Shown: positions 55,509-63,157 of the stretch, in pieces
Position numbering within the stretch: the first letter of the stretch is position 1
How the letters are laid out: each line of letters begins with the position of its first letter
Origin: Bacillus yapensis
Lineage (GTDB): Bacteria > Bacillota > Bacilli > Bacillales > Cytobacillaceae
DNA: 64,000 nucleotides
Reading direction: 5' to 3'
Assembly (NCBI RefSeq): GCF_005280205.1
Contig: NZ_SUND01000023.1
Span: 1 to 64,000 of the forward strand
Notes under the pieces: model-generated
Databases searched by the model: none
Told to the model about the DNA's origin: nothing
Seen by the model: the letters and a program-made list of their open reading frames with translations, nothing else
Made by a program: the position numbers and the translations under genes

Positions 55509-55628
55509 TTTAAATATTTTTTTAATTTTGCTATTTTCTCCCTCTTTAATAGGTCTTGTTTACGAGGTCATTAGGCTCATATAAAAACCGATTAAAGAGA
55601 GAGAAAAAAATTTTCTCTCTTCCCGTAA

Positions 55629-56321
55629 TCATATAGCTTCCTTCACTTCTTGCTCAGTATTGTTATTGTTAACTTCCCAAATATTAATAAAATGCCATAC
55701 ACTCTTATGGACTTCTACTTGCGATATAATCACATCTCCAACAGACAACAATTGGACTTTATTGTGATAAACCATTCTCTCTCCAGTTCCATCACTAATA
55801 ACAGCTGACATTTCATCTAACACATCCATAACCTTTCCAGCAACATAATATAAACCTTGCATTGGACGGTCATTCATATGTAGATCAACTTCCGGGAATG
55901 AGAACCACGCTGCAGGTTCCTCATATACTGTAACGTTTGGTAGCTGAATTTCCTCTTGTTTAGGTTGAAACTTGCTAACAAACTCTAATGCTTTTTCATC
56001 TAAATCGAGTTCCTTCAACTGAACTTCCTTTACAGGTAGATCAATTACCTCTTGACCTAGATCATGAGTAACGGGCTGTACTGATAGTGTCTTCTCGGTA
56101 GAAATATCGATTGGAGGCTTTACACTTTCCAAATTAGATTTTTCTAATTCAAAAAGTTCATTCCGTAACCTTATAGATTCCGCTTCTTCTCTTATTTGTA
56201 AAGCATAGAATTTTTCTGTATTTGCCCTAGCACGCTGTTCAGCACTCTTTGAGAATAGGGATAACGAAACAGCAAATAGACCAACGCAAATACAAACGCA
56301 CAAGAATCCTAGCACAAACAT
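55629..56321 (-). CDS. Membrane-anchored hypothetical protein
   Basis: 230 residues: one N-terminal membrane anchor (MFVLGFLCVCICVGLFAVSL), a charged coiled-coil-like stretch (KFYALQIREEAESIRLRNEL), an acidic linker, and a small C-terminal beta domain (VISDGTGERMVYHNKVQLLS) that looks OB-like. AGGAGGAATTAT supports the start. It is preceded by leader RNA copy 2. Confidence 0.6.
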   Translation of the reverse strand: MFVLGFLCVCICVGLFAVSLSLFSKSAEQRARANTEKFYALQIREEAESIRLRNELFELEKSNLESVKPPIDISTEKTLSVQPVTHDLGQEVIDLPVKEVQLKELDLDEKALEFVSKFQPKQEEIQLPNVTVYEEPAAWFSFPEVDLHMNDRPMQGLYYVAGKVMDVLDEMSAVISDGTGERMVYHNKVQLLSVGDVIISQVEVHKSVWHFINIWEVNNNNTEQEVKEAI

Positions 56322-56384
56322 ATAATTCCTCCTAAGTGTATTGTGAATAGTTATCCTCAATTGCTCGTAAGACCTGTACGCAAA

Positions 56385-56488
56385 AAAAACCCTACGGGCA
56401 AAATTTTCCTAAAAAGAAAATTAATGCAACCCGTAGGGTTTAAAACTTCAAGTTCAGGCTCAAAAGAGCAAATAAAAAAATAACTACG
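56385..56488 (-). ncRNA. Conserved leader RNA element, copy 2
   Basis: Minus-strand order: AGTTATTTTTTTATTTGCTC, TTTTGAGCCTGA, TTGAAGTTTTAAACCCTACG and, after an AT-rich loop, CGTAGGGTTTTTTTT. Small hairpin GCTC/GAGC, single-stranded block, then a long CCCTACGGG hairpin with T tract. The same blocks in the same order occur at 61741-61856. It stands directly before the gene at 56321. Confidence 0.6.
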
Positions 56489-56516
56489 ATTAGTATACCA
56501 ATTAGCAAATAAAAAC

Positions 56517-57164
56517 TCAATCAACTTTCACGATTTTATTTTCATAACTTTTATAATATGTAAAGTACTCTTCCATTTGTTCAGTAGAATCTGCTGGAGA
56601 AAGAACAATACGCTTTAATTGTCTCTGACTACCTGGGAATGAAAATGATAAAGATTCAATAATATTTGAGAGCCTACTTACAATCGGTCTTGTTCTCTTA
56701 TATTCAAATTCTAACTGTTTATTGGATTTGAATCTTCTATCCATTAACGCTCTAGCTAGGTATTCTATATCTTCTTTGTTTATTTGATCACACATAAGCT
56801 TGTTAAGCCGAAATTCATCATCGGATACTTTTTCTTTTTTCCAATACGTTAGTGAACAATAATCAATAAGATATTGGATTAAATCGTTTGCTTCTATATA
56901 AATTCGTGTTCGAGGAAAGTTTACTCCTGTAACATGCAAATGTCGTACACCAGTACCAACAATCTCATTTTCTAAAATATTGCGCTCAAATGTAGCTCTT
57001 GTTAGGTCAAGCAGATCTACGCAATCATTAACGGATGTTAAATACTTAAATCCAAGTTCCTTCACTACACTATGATTTTGAAGAAAAGACAAACCTTCTT
57101 CATATGTAACCACATTGTCCGCATTAATATTAATTTGTATTGGTACCACATTACGAACACTCAT
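56517..57164 (-). CDS. Hypothetical protein
   Basis: 215 residues (MSVRNVVPIQININADNVVT), mixed alpha/beta, with YLIDYCSLTYWKKEKVSDDE and a basic SNKQLEFEYKRTRPIVSRLS segment. GAGGTAGTTATAAT precedes the start. AT palindrome copy 4 is about 40-60 bases upstream. No family recognised. Confidence 0.6.
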   Translation of the reverse strand: MSVRNVVPIQININADNVVTYEEGLSFLQNHSVVKELGFKYLTSVNDCVDLLDLTRATFERNILENEIVGTGVRHLHVTGVNFPRTRIYIEANDLIQYLIDYCSLTYWKKEKVSDDEFRLNKLMCDQINKEDIEYLARALMDRRFKSNKQLEFEYKRTRPIVSRLSNIIESLSFSFPGSQRQLKRIVLSPADSTEQMEEYFTYYKSYENKIVKVD

Positions 57165-57202
57165 ATTATAACTACCTCTTCTATTAGATTATATAAAGCA
57201 AA

Positions 57203-57223
57203 GTATAGCATATATATGTATAC
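57203..57223. promoter_or_regulatory. Palindromic operator-like site (copy 4)
   Basis: GTATA and TATAC arms around GCATATATATG, upstream of the gene starting at 57164. Confidence 0.5.
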
Positions 57224-57292
57224 TCTGTAATATTTTAATGAAAAATTAAGGTATATTGAACCATTTTTTTGTTAAATTATTGAATAAATTAT

Positions 57293-57326
57293 AAAGCACC
57301 CTAATTTTTCGTTTAGGGTGCTTTAA
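57293..57326 (-). terminator. Terminator of the PRTRC operon
   Basis: Perfect arms AAAGCACCCTAA and TTAGGGTGCTTT follow the last gene of the operon. Confidence 0.85.
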
Positions 57327-57332
57327 TTTTAC

Positions 57333-57554
57333 TCAATTGCATTGGTACTTTTTAAATTTTCTATATTCAGGTAAATAGACAACCTTATTGTTTCTAATTT
57401 CTTTCAACGATTTCTTAATATCAACATCACTAACAGCCAGGATATTAGTTGCAGGAATCCTTTTAACTTCCCGCTCCCGTGTCAAAACCATAAAATGGTT
57501 CTGTTCTCTACCGATAACTGTAACTACAGTTTCATCAAACTTTACTAAAGTCAT
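57333..57554 (-). CDS. Small hypothetical protein, last gene of the PRTRC operon
   Basis: 73 residues (MTLVKFDETVVTVIGREQNH ... YLPEYRKFKKYQCN). AAAGGAGG precedes the ATG at 57554, inside the end of the ThiF gene (20-base overlap). Beta-rich, basic C-terminus. No family recognised; coupling to ThiF implies a shared function. Confidence 0.7.
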   Translation of the reverse strand: MTLVKFDETVVTVIGREQNHFMVLTREREVKRIPATNILAVSDVDIKKSLKEIRNNKVVYLPEYRKFKKYQCN

Positions 57555-58464
57555 GTCGATTGCCTCCTTTAACAAGTTTAAATTTCTCAACCTGTTCATC
57601 TGTAATAAATCCGACCCTTCCTCCACTCATACCTGTCTGCGCATTAAAATTAAGCACATGATTGAAGATAGCTTGGCTATGGAATAAATTATTCATGATA
57701 TTATTGGCAAGAAGAGCGGCCATTCGATTCGTTGCGGATCTCTGAGGATTATTGATTACTAATTCACCACAAGACTCATCTGGAAATGAACTCTTTGCAT
57801 CTTCTAGCATTTCAGGAAAGATATCGGTAACCGGTTTTAAAATGACTTCACCTTTAAATTTAAAACCGACAACTACTTGGCCCGAAAACCCACTTTGTTG
57901 AACAGATAGTCGTTCTTCCTCTGTCCAATATTCCTCTGGTTTATCTAGCACCTCTACTCCTGTCACACCTGTATCAATCCAAATTAGACTTTCTACATGG
58001 TTTGAATAAAAATAATCATGGAATAGCTGGCGTGTTTTGTTGTTATCGACCATACCCAATAGAACCTTCACTTGTTGATAAGAATCATTAACATCTTTTT
58101 CGATAAATAATCGGTCCAGCATATCAAAGTCTTTCACATAACTAGTTACAGTTCCTGTTGATACATCGTAAACATCAGAATAACGTTCAGCCAAGGCCTC
58201 CACTTTAAAATAACCTAAATCTTCACTCAAACATAATTGGTTCGCTAAATTTTTCGGCTCATATCGGTCTGCATCACAAAGGACAAAATTAACACCGAAT
58301 GTAACAGCATCCTCTTTTTTCGACCTAAAACTAGCAAAATGTGTCGCTATATCTTGGCAAAGTGACCTAAAGAATGCTCCACCATTGGCACCGGCACCAA
58401 TTTGAACCAGGTCAAAGTATAATCTCTTTTTACCATTTTCCAAAATATTTAATGAATTTTTCAT
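57535..58464 (-). CDS. PRTRC-system ThiF/E1-like adenylating enzyme
   Basis: 309 residues of the ThiF/MoeB/E1 superfamily: VQIGAGANGGAFFRSLC (nucleotide-binding loop), VLCDADRYEPKNLANQLCLS (Asp and Asn-Leu-x-x-Gln motif), GYFKVEALAERY (Lys), and PDESCGELVINNPQRSATNR, where the Cys is the candidate E1-type thiol. The family activates the C-terminus of a ubiquitin-like protein by adenylation. In the PRTRC cassette it accompanies proteins A, B and C, all present here. Confidence 0.88.
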   Translation of the reverse strand: MKNSLNILENGKKRLYFDLVQIGAGANGGAFFRSLCQDIATHFASFRSKKEDAVTFGVNFVLCDADRYEPKNLANQLCLSEDLGYFKVEALAERYSDVYDVSTGTVTSYVKDFDMLDRLFIEKDVNDSYQQVKVLLGMVDNNKTRQLFHDYFYSNHVESLIWIDTGVTGVEVLDKPEEYWTEEERLSVQQSGFSGQVVVGFKFKGEVILKPVTDIFPEMLEDAKSSFPDESCGELVINNPQRSATNRMAALLANNIMNNLFHSQAIFNHVLNFNAQTGMSGGRVGFITDEQVEKFKLVKGGNRHDFSKV

Positions 58465-58584
58465 AATAAAACTCCTCCAATTTTGTACTGTAAAATTATC
58501 ATTCTGTATTAAGTAAGTTCACCTTTAGAACCAAATTCCTAACCTAAAATAGTAAAAAAAGAAAAAGAGCTAGCAGCCCTTCTT

Positions 58585-59232
58585 CTAAAATCTTGAAACT
58601 CTTTTGTGCCAACTAGCCGGGTAATCGGCTTCATTGGTTAAATTCGGTTCATCGAAAATGTAATCCAACGGTAAATCGTAAAAATGACCATTCACACCTG
58701 CTCTTAATTTCATACAGGGTTGTTCTTGATCTACCTTACCGACTACTCCATAAAGTAAGAAACGTTTTTCATCATTATTATCAACGGTTGAGAAATACGC
58801 ATCCATACTATTATGAGAATGTATTTGAAGCACCTCAATGAATCCTTCTTTTTCGTAATTCAGTTCCTCATATTCGATACGAACTTTGGAAACCCTCTGT
58901 ATCGGGCAATCAACAAAGTACTCTTTCGTCTTAGGATGATAGAAAAAACTAACCATGACTTCTAAATCTGTCCCATTACTACAATAATCCCGAAAGAAAG
59001 TGATAGCTTTAGCTAACTTCTCTCCTGGAATATGTGGAAGGTTAAATTGAAAACCCTGTGGTATTTTTTCTAATTTCCTTAAATGTTCAGCAGGTACTAC
59101 AATCGTGCCTAATACAGAATGACGAATCTCGTACAATCTCCCATCATTACCCGCTACAACATTAAAAGGCTGCAAGCCACTCTCTAGTAAATCTGAAAGT
59201 GACCAGCTATAGGTGTGGATTCCTAATTTCAT
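58585..59232 (-). CDS. PRTRC system protein A: JAB/MPN metallopeptidase
   Basis: 215 residues. The C-terminal half carries a complete JAMM zinc motif: Glu upstream, then HSHNSMDAYFSTVD (His-x-His-x7-Ser-x2-Asp), followed by LLYGVVGKV and LRAGVNGHFYDLPLDYIF, as in PRTRC protein A. JAB peptidases remove or process ubiquitin-like tails. Its ATG overlaps the stop of the ubiquitin-like gene (ATGA), so modifier and peptidase are made together. Confidence 0.88.
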   Translation of the reverse strand: MKLGIHTYSWSLSDLLESGLQPFNVVAGNDGRLYEIRHSVLGTIVVPAEHLRKLEKIPQGFQFNLPHIPGEKLAKAITFFRDYCSNGTDLEVMVSFFYHPKTKEYFVDCPIQRVSKVRIEYEELNYEKEGFIEVLQIHSHNSMDAYFSTVDNNDEKRFLLYGVVGKVDQEQPCMKLRAGVNGHFYDLPLDYIFDEPNLTNEADYPASWHKRVSRF

Positions 59233-59612
59233 CCTTTAGCACCACCCGATACTTTCGGATATAACCTTTTATTTTCAGCGTCATAATCAAAGTGTGTACG
59301 TTCTTTCTCCATCTCGTAGAATTCAAGAACCATTGCTTCACGAAGAGTTTCTGTTGTAATGCCCTCTTCAGGAATATCAGGCACAAACTCAGTTACTTCA
59401 TGTCGATTTCCGTAATAGTGGATTGTCCAATCTGCAAAGACCCTAATCTCCGGCTTTTTAATTGGAGCTTTCGACGTAGAAGCAGCACCTTTCGTTCCTT
59501 TAGTAGATGTGGAAACTTTCGTATTACCCTTTTCGTTCTTTACTTCCTCTTCCTTTTTTGTAACTTTAATTTCTTGATCTCCAAAAAGATTTAATTGATT
59601 AAACATATTCAT
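59229..59612 (-). CDS. PRTRC system protein C: ubiquitin-like modifier with N-terminal tail
   Basis: 127 residues. The first 50 are a low-complexity Lys/Thr/Ser tail (STKGTKGAASTSKAPIKKPE). The last ~70 match protein C: IRVFADWTIHYYGNRHEVTE, TLREAMVLEFYEMEKERTHF, then KRLYPKVSGGAKG. The protein C family has a ubiquitin-like fold and ends in GxKG; here a Gly-Gly is followed by Ala-Lys-Gly, so peptidase trimming could expose GG. AGGAGGAAATGAAT lies before the start. Confidence 0.85.
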   Translation of the reverse strand: MNMFNQLNLFGDQEIKVTKKEEEVKNEKGNTKVSTSTKGTKGAASTSKAPIKKPEIRVFADWTIHYYGNRHEVTEFVPDIPEEGITTETLREAMVLEFYEMEKERTHFDYDAENKRLYPKVSGGAKG

Positions 59613-59637
59613 TTCCTCCTAAGTGTAAGTGTGTTTT

Positions 59638-60798
59638 TTATACTAAAGTCTTTTTCAAGACGCCTAGCCATTCTTCAAAAGTCATATCCAACTTAACCAA
59701 TGTTTCATTATCAAAATCTTGCCCTTGCAAACCCTGATACATTTCACCTAAATTCGTTCCTCGAAACGCATGATCATTGTTTTGAGAATGAAGAAAAGCA
59801 AAAGGCATCGTTCCTAAATGGGCTACAGTTTTGATTTGATACGAATTAAGGTCCGGCCAGCATGTACGTGTATCTTCAAATACGTTACTGAATGGATACC
59901 GATAAAGTTGTGTATCAGGAGTGAGTACCTGGTCTTTTACACAGACTAATTGACAACCTAAAACCTTCTGTCCTCTAACAGTAAATAGAAATAGCATCTT
60001 CGGGTGTCCTACATCTTCAAACTGCTTACGATGATAATGGATATCGAAACGTTGGGAATCAACTTCAATACCAACAATCAGTGCACCATCCATCATTTCT
60101 TGATAGATGAAACAGTTTTTCGGAAGTAAAGGGCTCGAACATACCTTCTTTTTCGGAATATGGCGTTCTAAAACCTCTAAGACCCAGTCTCGCTCAGCTA
60201 CGAGAGACGTTGCTTTAAAAAGCGAGTGAATCATTTCTATGTCCAGAGTATTTTTTTCGACACTTTTAAGTAGTTGCTCCATTATCTTGCCAGCAAACTG
60301 TCCTACCATTTCCGTTCCTAATAAATTTATTTCTTCCAATAAATGAGTAAAGAGCTCTTGAATATGAGACCTATCCTCGAAAGTATAAATCTTGCTCAGA
60401 AAACGTCTCAACGCTTTAATTGTTTCCTCTTCGGAAAATTCCGTTGGATCAAATTTAGATACAAGTGTTAGGAAAAATTCTGTAACGGCATCATCATCTT
60501 CCGCTTTCTGAATATAATCAAGTGCCATACCAAGAATCGTTTTCATCTCTTCTATCATGGATTCCCCGTTAATATGTTGAACATTAAAAAAATTTTCGAA
60601 CATATCATCAAAGTTCTTTTCTCTCAACAAATACTGAACTACCGCTTCATCCTCTAAAATACCTAACATTGATAATGCTAAGTCAGATGGAGTAATAGCC
60701 CTTCTATTCATTGGAATCCCTGTATTAATGTTTTCAACGATAGCTTCATGTTCACGAAGCGTGATACGTGTCTCGGTTGTTTCCTTTTGTGTATTCAT
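59638..60798 (-). CDS. PRTRC system protein B: E2-like protein with helical N-terminal extension
   Basis: 386 residues. The C-terminal ~190 match PRTRC protein B (E2/UBC-like, Prok-E2 family D): PKMLFLFTVRGQKVLGCQLV, LTPDTQLYRYPFSNVFEDTR, then TCWPDL, where the Cys is the candidate catalytic thiol. The N-terminal ~200 residues are helical and unlike standard protein B (usually about 230 residues in all), possibly an adaptor. GGGAGGGTTATTACT supports the ATG at 60798. The gene overlaps the one upstream. Confidence 0.83.
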   Translation of the reverse strand: MNTQKETTETRITLREHEAIVENINTGIPMNRRAITPSDLALSMLGILEDEAVVQYLLREKNFDDMFENFFNVQHINGESMIEEMKTILGMALDYIQKAEDDDAVTEFFLTLVSKFDPTEFSEEETIKALRRFLSKIYTFEDRSHIQELFTHLLEEINLLGTEMVGQFAGKIMEQLLKSVEKNTLDIEMIHSLFKATSLVAERDWVLEVLERHIPKKKVCSSPLLPKNCFIYQEMMDGALIVGIEVDSQRFDIHYHRKQFEDVGHPKMLFLFTVRGQKVLGCQLVCVKDQVLTPDTQLYRYPFSNVFEDTRTCWPDLNSYQIKTVAHLGTMPFAFLHSQNNDHAFRGTNLGEMYQGLQGQDFDNETLVKLDMTFEEWLGVLKKTLV

Positions 60799-61327
60799 AG
60801 TAATAACCCTCCCAAATTTGTAATTGTTTATTAAGTGCATTAATAAACGAAATGATTGATTCTAAGATTTCATAAAAAAGAACATATCCGCTGGAACCTC
60901 CTAGTTTTAAAATAATTCCCTCGTCTATGAACTCCCCCGCTACTTCTCCGTCAAAATAATCACTTGACACAAATAAAGTAGATTCGATTCCAACTTGGAC
61001 CATTCGAAAAGCATCAATCATACTAGTTTCTTGAAGTTGATTTGTAAGATGCAGCCAACGATTTATTTCTTCGTTACATAACACAATTTTCGTTTTAGTC
61101 TCGTGCATTTTCTCATCGTATTCTTCATCAATCTTTACAAACTGAAAAAGAATATTGAGAGCATCAAAAAACAAAGACGAATCATTGTTGCTATTTTTAA
61201 CGTAGAATTTCAAATCTGGATCTAACGGTTTTCCATAGTCGCTCATCATTTTTGCAATCAATAAATTGTCAGCTGTATAACGAGCTTCCTCAAGGAAATC
61301 AACGGTATAAAAACAGACTTTAGCCAT
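60752..61327 (-). CDS. Hypothetical protein of the PRTRC operon
   Basis: 191 residues (MAKVCFYTVDFLEEARYTAD), helical, acidic, no recognised family. Its start overlaps the stop of the upstream gene (TAATG) and its end overlaps the E2-like gene by 47 bases, so it is an integral part of the operon. It could be a partner or substrate of the conjugation enzymes. Confidence 0.7.
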   Translation of the reverse strand: MAKVCFYTVDFLEEARYTADNLLIAKMMSDYGKPLDPDLKFYVKNSNNDSSLFFDALNILFQFVKIDEEYDEKMHETKTKIVLCNEEINRWLHLTNQLQETSMIDAFRMVQVGIESTLFVSSDYFDGEVAGEFIDEGIILKLGGSSGYVLFYEILESIISFINALNKQLQIWEGYYYEYTKGNNRDTYHAS

Positions 61328-61662
61328 TAAAAAAACCTCCTAATCCTATCTCTCTTAGGTTTTAATTTTATGATTTCTTTGTTAATACCAGCGAGAGCGT
61401 TGATTTCGTAAAGTGAATTTCCTAAGTTAATACATTCTCCATCATACTCCGGGTCGATTCCTTCATCAGATTGATATTCAAATAAATCCTCAATAACATC
61501 AATTACATCCGAAGCACTAAATGAAGAAAAATCAACATCCTTTAACTTTTCTGCTGTACCGAATTGCATGATACTCAAAAGATACATTCTTTGATTCAAT
61601 GTGTTTTGCTCACCAAGTGCATATTCGTCTACATTTGCATTAAAGCGTTGTAAAATACTCAA
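61327..61662 (-). CDS. Hypothetical first gene of the PRTRC operon
   Basis: 111 residues starting at TTG 61662 (LSILQRFNANVDEYALGEQN), chosen because GGGAGGGAATTATA stands right before it; longer readings run through a terminator hairpin. Acidic, helical middle (FSASDVIDVIEDLFEYQSDE), basic end (KLKPKRDRIRRFF). No family recognised. Confidence 0.7.
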   Translation of the reverse strand: MSILQRFNANVDEYALGEQNTLNQRMYLLSIMQFGTAEKLKDVDFSSFSASDVIDVIEDLFEYQSDEGIDPEYDGECINLGNSLYEINALAGINKEIIKLKPKRDRIRRFF

Positions 61663-61690
61663 TATAATTCCCTCCCAAAAGTAATAAAAA

Positions 61691-61731
61691 AAGCTGAAAG
61701 TGTAGGTTGAATAACCTATACTTCCAGCTAG
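61691..61731 (-). terminator. Second hairpin of the PRTRC leader
   Basis: The minus-strand AGCTGGAAGTATAGGTT / AACCTACACTTTCAGCT is followed by TTTTTTT, about 20 bases before the operon's first ribosome site. Confidence 0.8.
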
Positions 61732-61740
61732 TAAACGCAA

Positions 61741-61856
61741 AAAAGCACCCTATAATTAGACGCAATTCTGCTAAGGAATCTTCCAAAACAAATATGCATC
61801 CCATAGGGTGCTAAAACTTCAACATCAGGCTCATGGAGCAAATAAAAAATAACTAT
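61741..61856 (-). ncRNA. Conserved leader RNA element, copy 1 (PRTRC operon)
   Basis: Minus-strand order: TAGTTATTTTTTATTTGCTC, CATGAGCCTGA, TTGAAGTTTTAGCACCCTAT and, after a longer loop, TAGGGTGCTTTTTTGCG. The blocks match copy 2 at 56385-56488, including GCGT after the T tract, while the loop differs. Two terminator hairpins in series before a start codon imply an antitermination or ligand-controlled switch. Confidence 0.65.
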
Positions 61857-62033
61857 GTTGTTATTCTACCAAATTATATGAATTACAACAATATATGTTT
61901 TTTTCTAACTCTCCATAAAAAAACTGCCACAATATATATTACCGGTGACAATTTCTCAACTCCATTTCAAGCTGTATAATTCCTAAATTTCCATGATTGA
62001 TACTTAAATCAATGAGATAAGGAAGTCGAATTC

Positions 62034-62312
62034 TTATATCGTTACTTTCTCCTTGTCCAATTCTTCCATCAGCAACCTTACACCTTCAGGACTTAATGTA
62101 ATATTATTAAAGTACGTTTTGTTATCATCTCGTACTTCTCCCGTAATGGCACACTCCTTATATGGAATATACTTTTTCAGAATGATTTTATCCTGGTCTG
62201 TATAAATTTCAATTGGATCCTTTTCTTTAATATTAAACGTCTTTCTTAATTCAACAGGTAATACGATTCTTCCTAGCTCGTCTACCTTTCTAACTACTCC
62301 AGTACTCTTCAA
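62034..62312 (-). CDS. AbrB-family transition-state regulator
   Basis: 92 residues with the AbrB N-terminal fold: MKSTGVVRKVDELGRIVLPV, ELRKTFNIKEKDPIEIYTD, and a C-terminal dimerisation half (ECAITGEVRDDNKTYFNNIT). It is close to AbrB/Abh of Bacillus, which repress post-exponential genes by binding AT-rich DNA. GGAGGAAC precedes the start. An AT-rich target role within this plasmid-like region is plausible. Confidence 0.9.
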   Translation of the reverse strand: MKSTGVVRKVDELGRIVLPVELRKTFNIKEKDPIEIYTDQDKIILKKYIPYKECAITGEVRDDNKTYFNNITLSPEGVRLLMEELDKEKVTI

Positions 62313-62435
62313 CTTCGTTCCTCCTAATTGTAAAAATATATTTTTTATGTAAAATAATTCAATTACTTTTATTTTAAGTTATTATAAACGACAAAGGAAC
62401 AGAAATTTTTTTCTGTTCCTTTGCTGAGTTTTGTA

Positions 62436-63056
62436 TTACTTCGGGTAACACTTTTTAAAAAATATCGTTTTAACTTTCTCAGAAAAATCAGTTGTATTTA
62501 CATTCATAATCTTTTTAAAGTCCATAAGAATCTCATCTACTATTACTTCAGTGAAATCTTTAAATCGGACACAATAATCTGCAATAAACTGACGGTCAGG
62601 ATATCCCTTTACAAAAGAAGCTTTTCCTTCAGATGTATTATTTACTCTTTGAAGAAACGCTTGACCATCTCTAATTTCTGATTCAGAAAGACCTACTAAT
62701 GAAGATGCTAATACATTTGCTCGCATTTCCATTAAACAAATTAGAGCGTTAGCTTTGTCATTGCCACATTCACTCATAATTACCCAAGTGGCTCTTTTAA
62801 ACGAAGTATCTTTATATTTAACATGAATCAATTCATGTGCCAACATAAAGAATAAAACGTGCTCATTTTCAGTACCTAACAAGTCTAAAATTCCTTGTGT
62901 TAACTCTACCGTAGTACCACGTGGATTATTACCATCCAACGGATAATCACTATCGGAATACAACACCAACTTAATCTCTTTCGGTATACCTAACTTCTGT
63001 TTAAATTCTTCTGTCTTTCTGTAAATAATTTCATACTTTTCTTCATTTAGTTTCAA
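62436..63056 (-). CDS. Zinc metallopeptidase-like protein (HExxH zincin)
   Basis: 206 residues with FFMLAHELIHVKYKD (HExxH) and a downstream EMRANVLASSLVGLSESEI, which could supply the third zinc ligand Glu, as in ImmA/IrrE or M48-type zincins. No membrane helix or signal. ImmA-type peptidases cleave repressors of mobile elements, but no XRE partner is adjacent. GAAGGAGGAATTGC precedes the start. Confidence 0.75.
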   Translation of the reverse strand: MKLNEEKYEIIYRKTEEFKQKLGIPKEIKLVLYSDSDYPLDGNNPRGTTVELTQGILDLLGTENEHVLFFMLAHELIHVKYKDTSFKRATWVIMSECGNDKANALICLMEMRANVLASSLVGLSESEIRDGQAFLQRVNNTSEGKASFVKGYPDRQFIADYCVRFKDFTEVIVDEILMDFKKIMNVNTTDFSEKVKTIFFKKCYPK

Positions 63057-63157
63057 TGCAATTCCTCCTTCGTGTAATTTGTTTTATTCTATGATTCTTT
63101 TAAACTACCAACAAGACTTCATCGGTTTGATATGGTTCGAGTACCACTTAAACCCGC

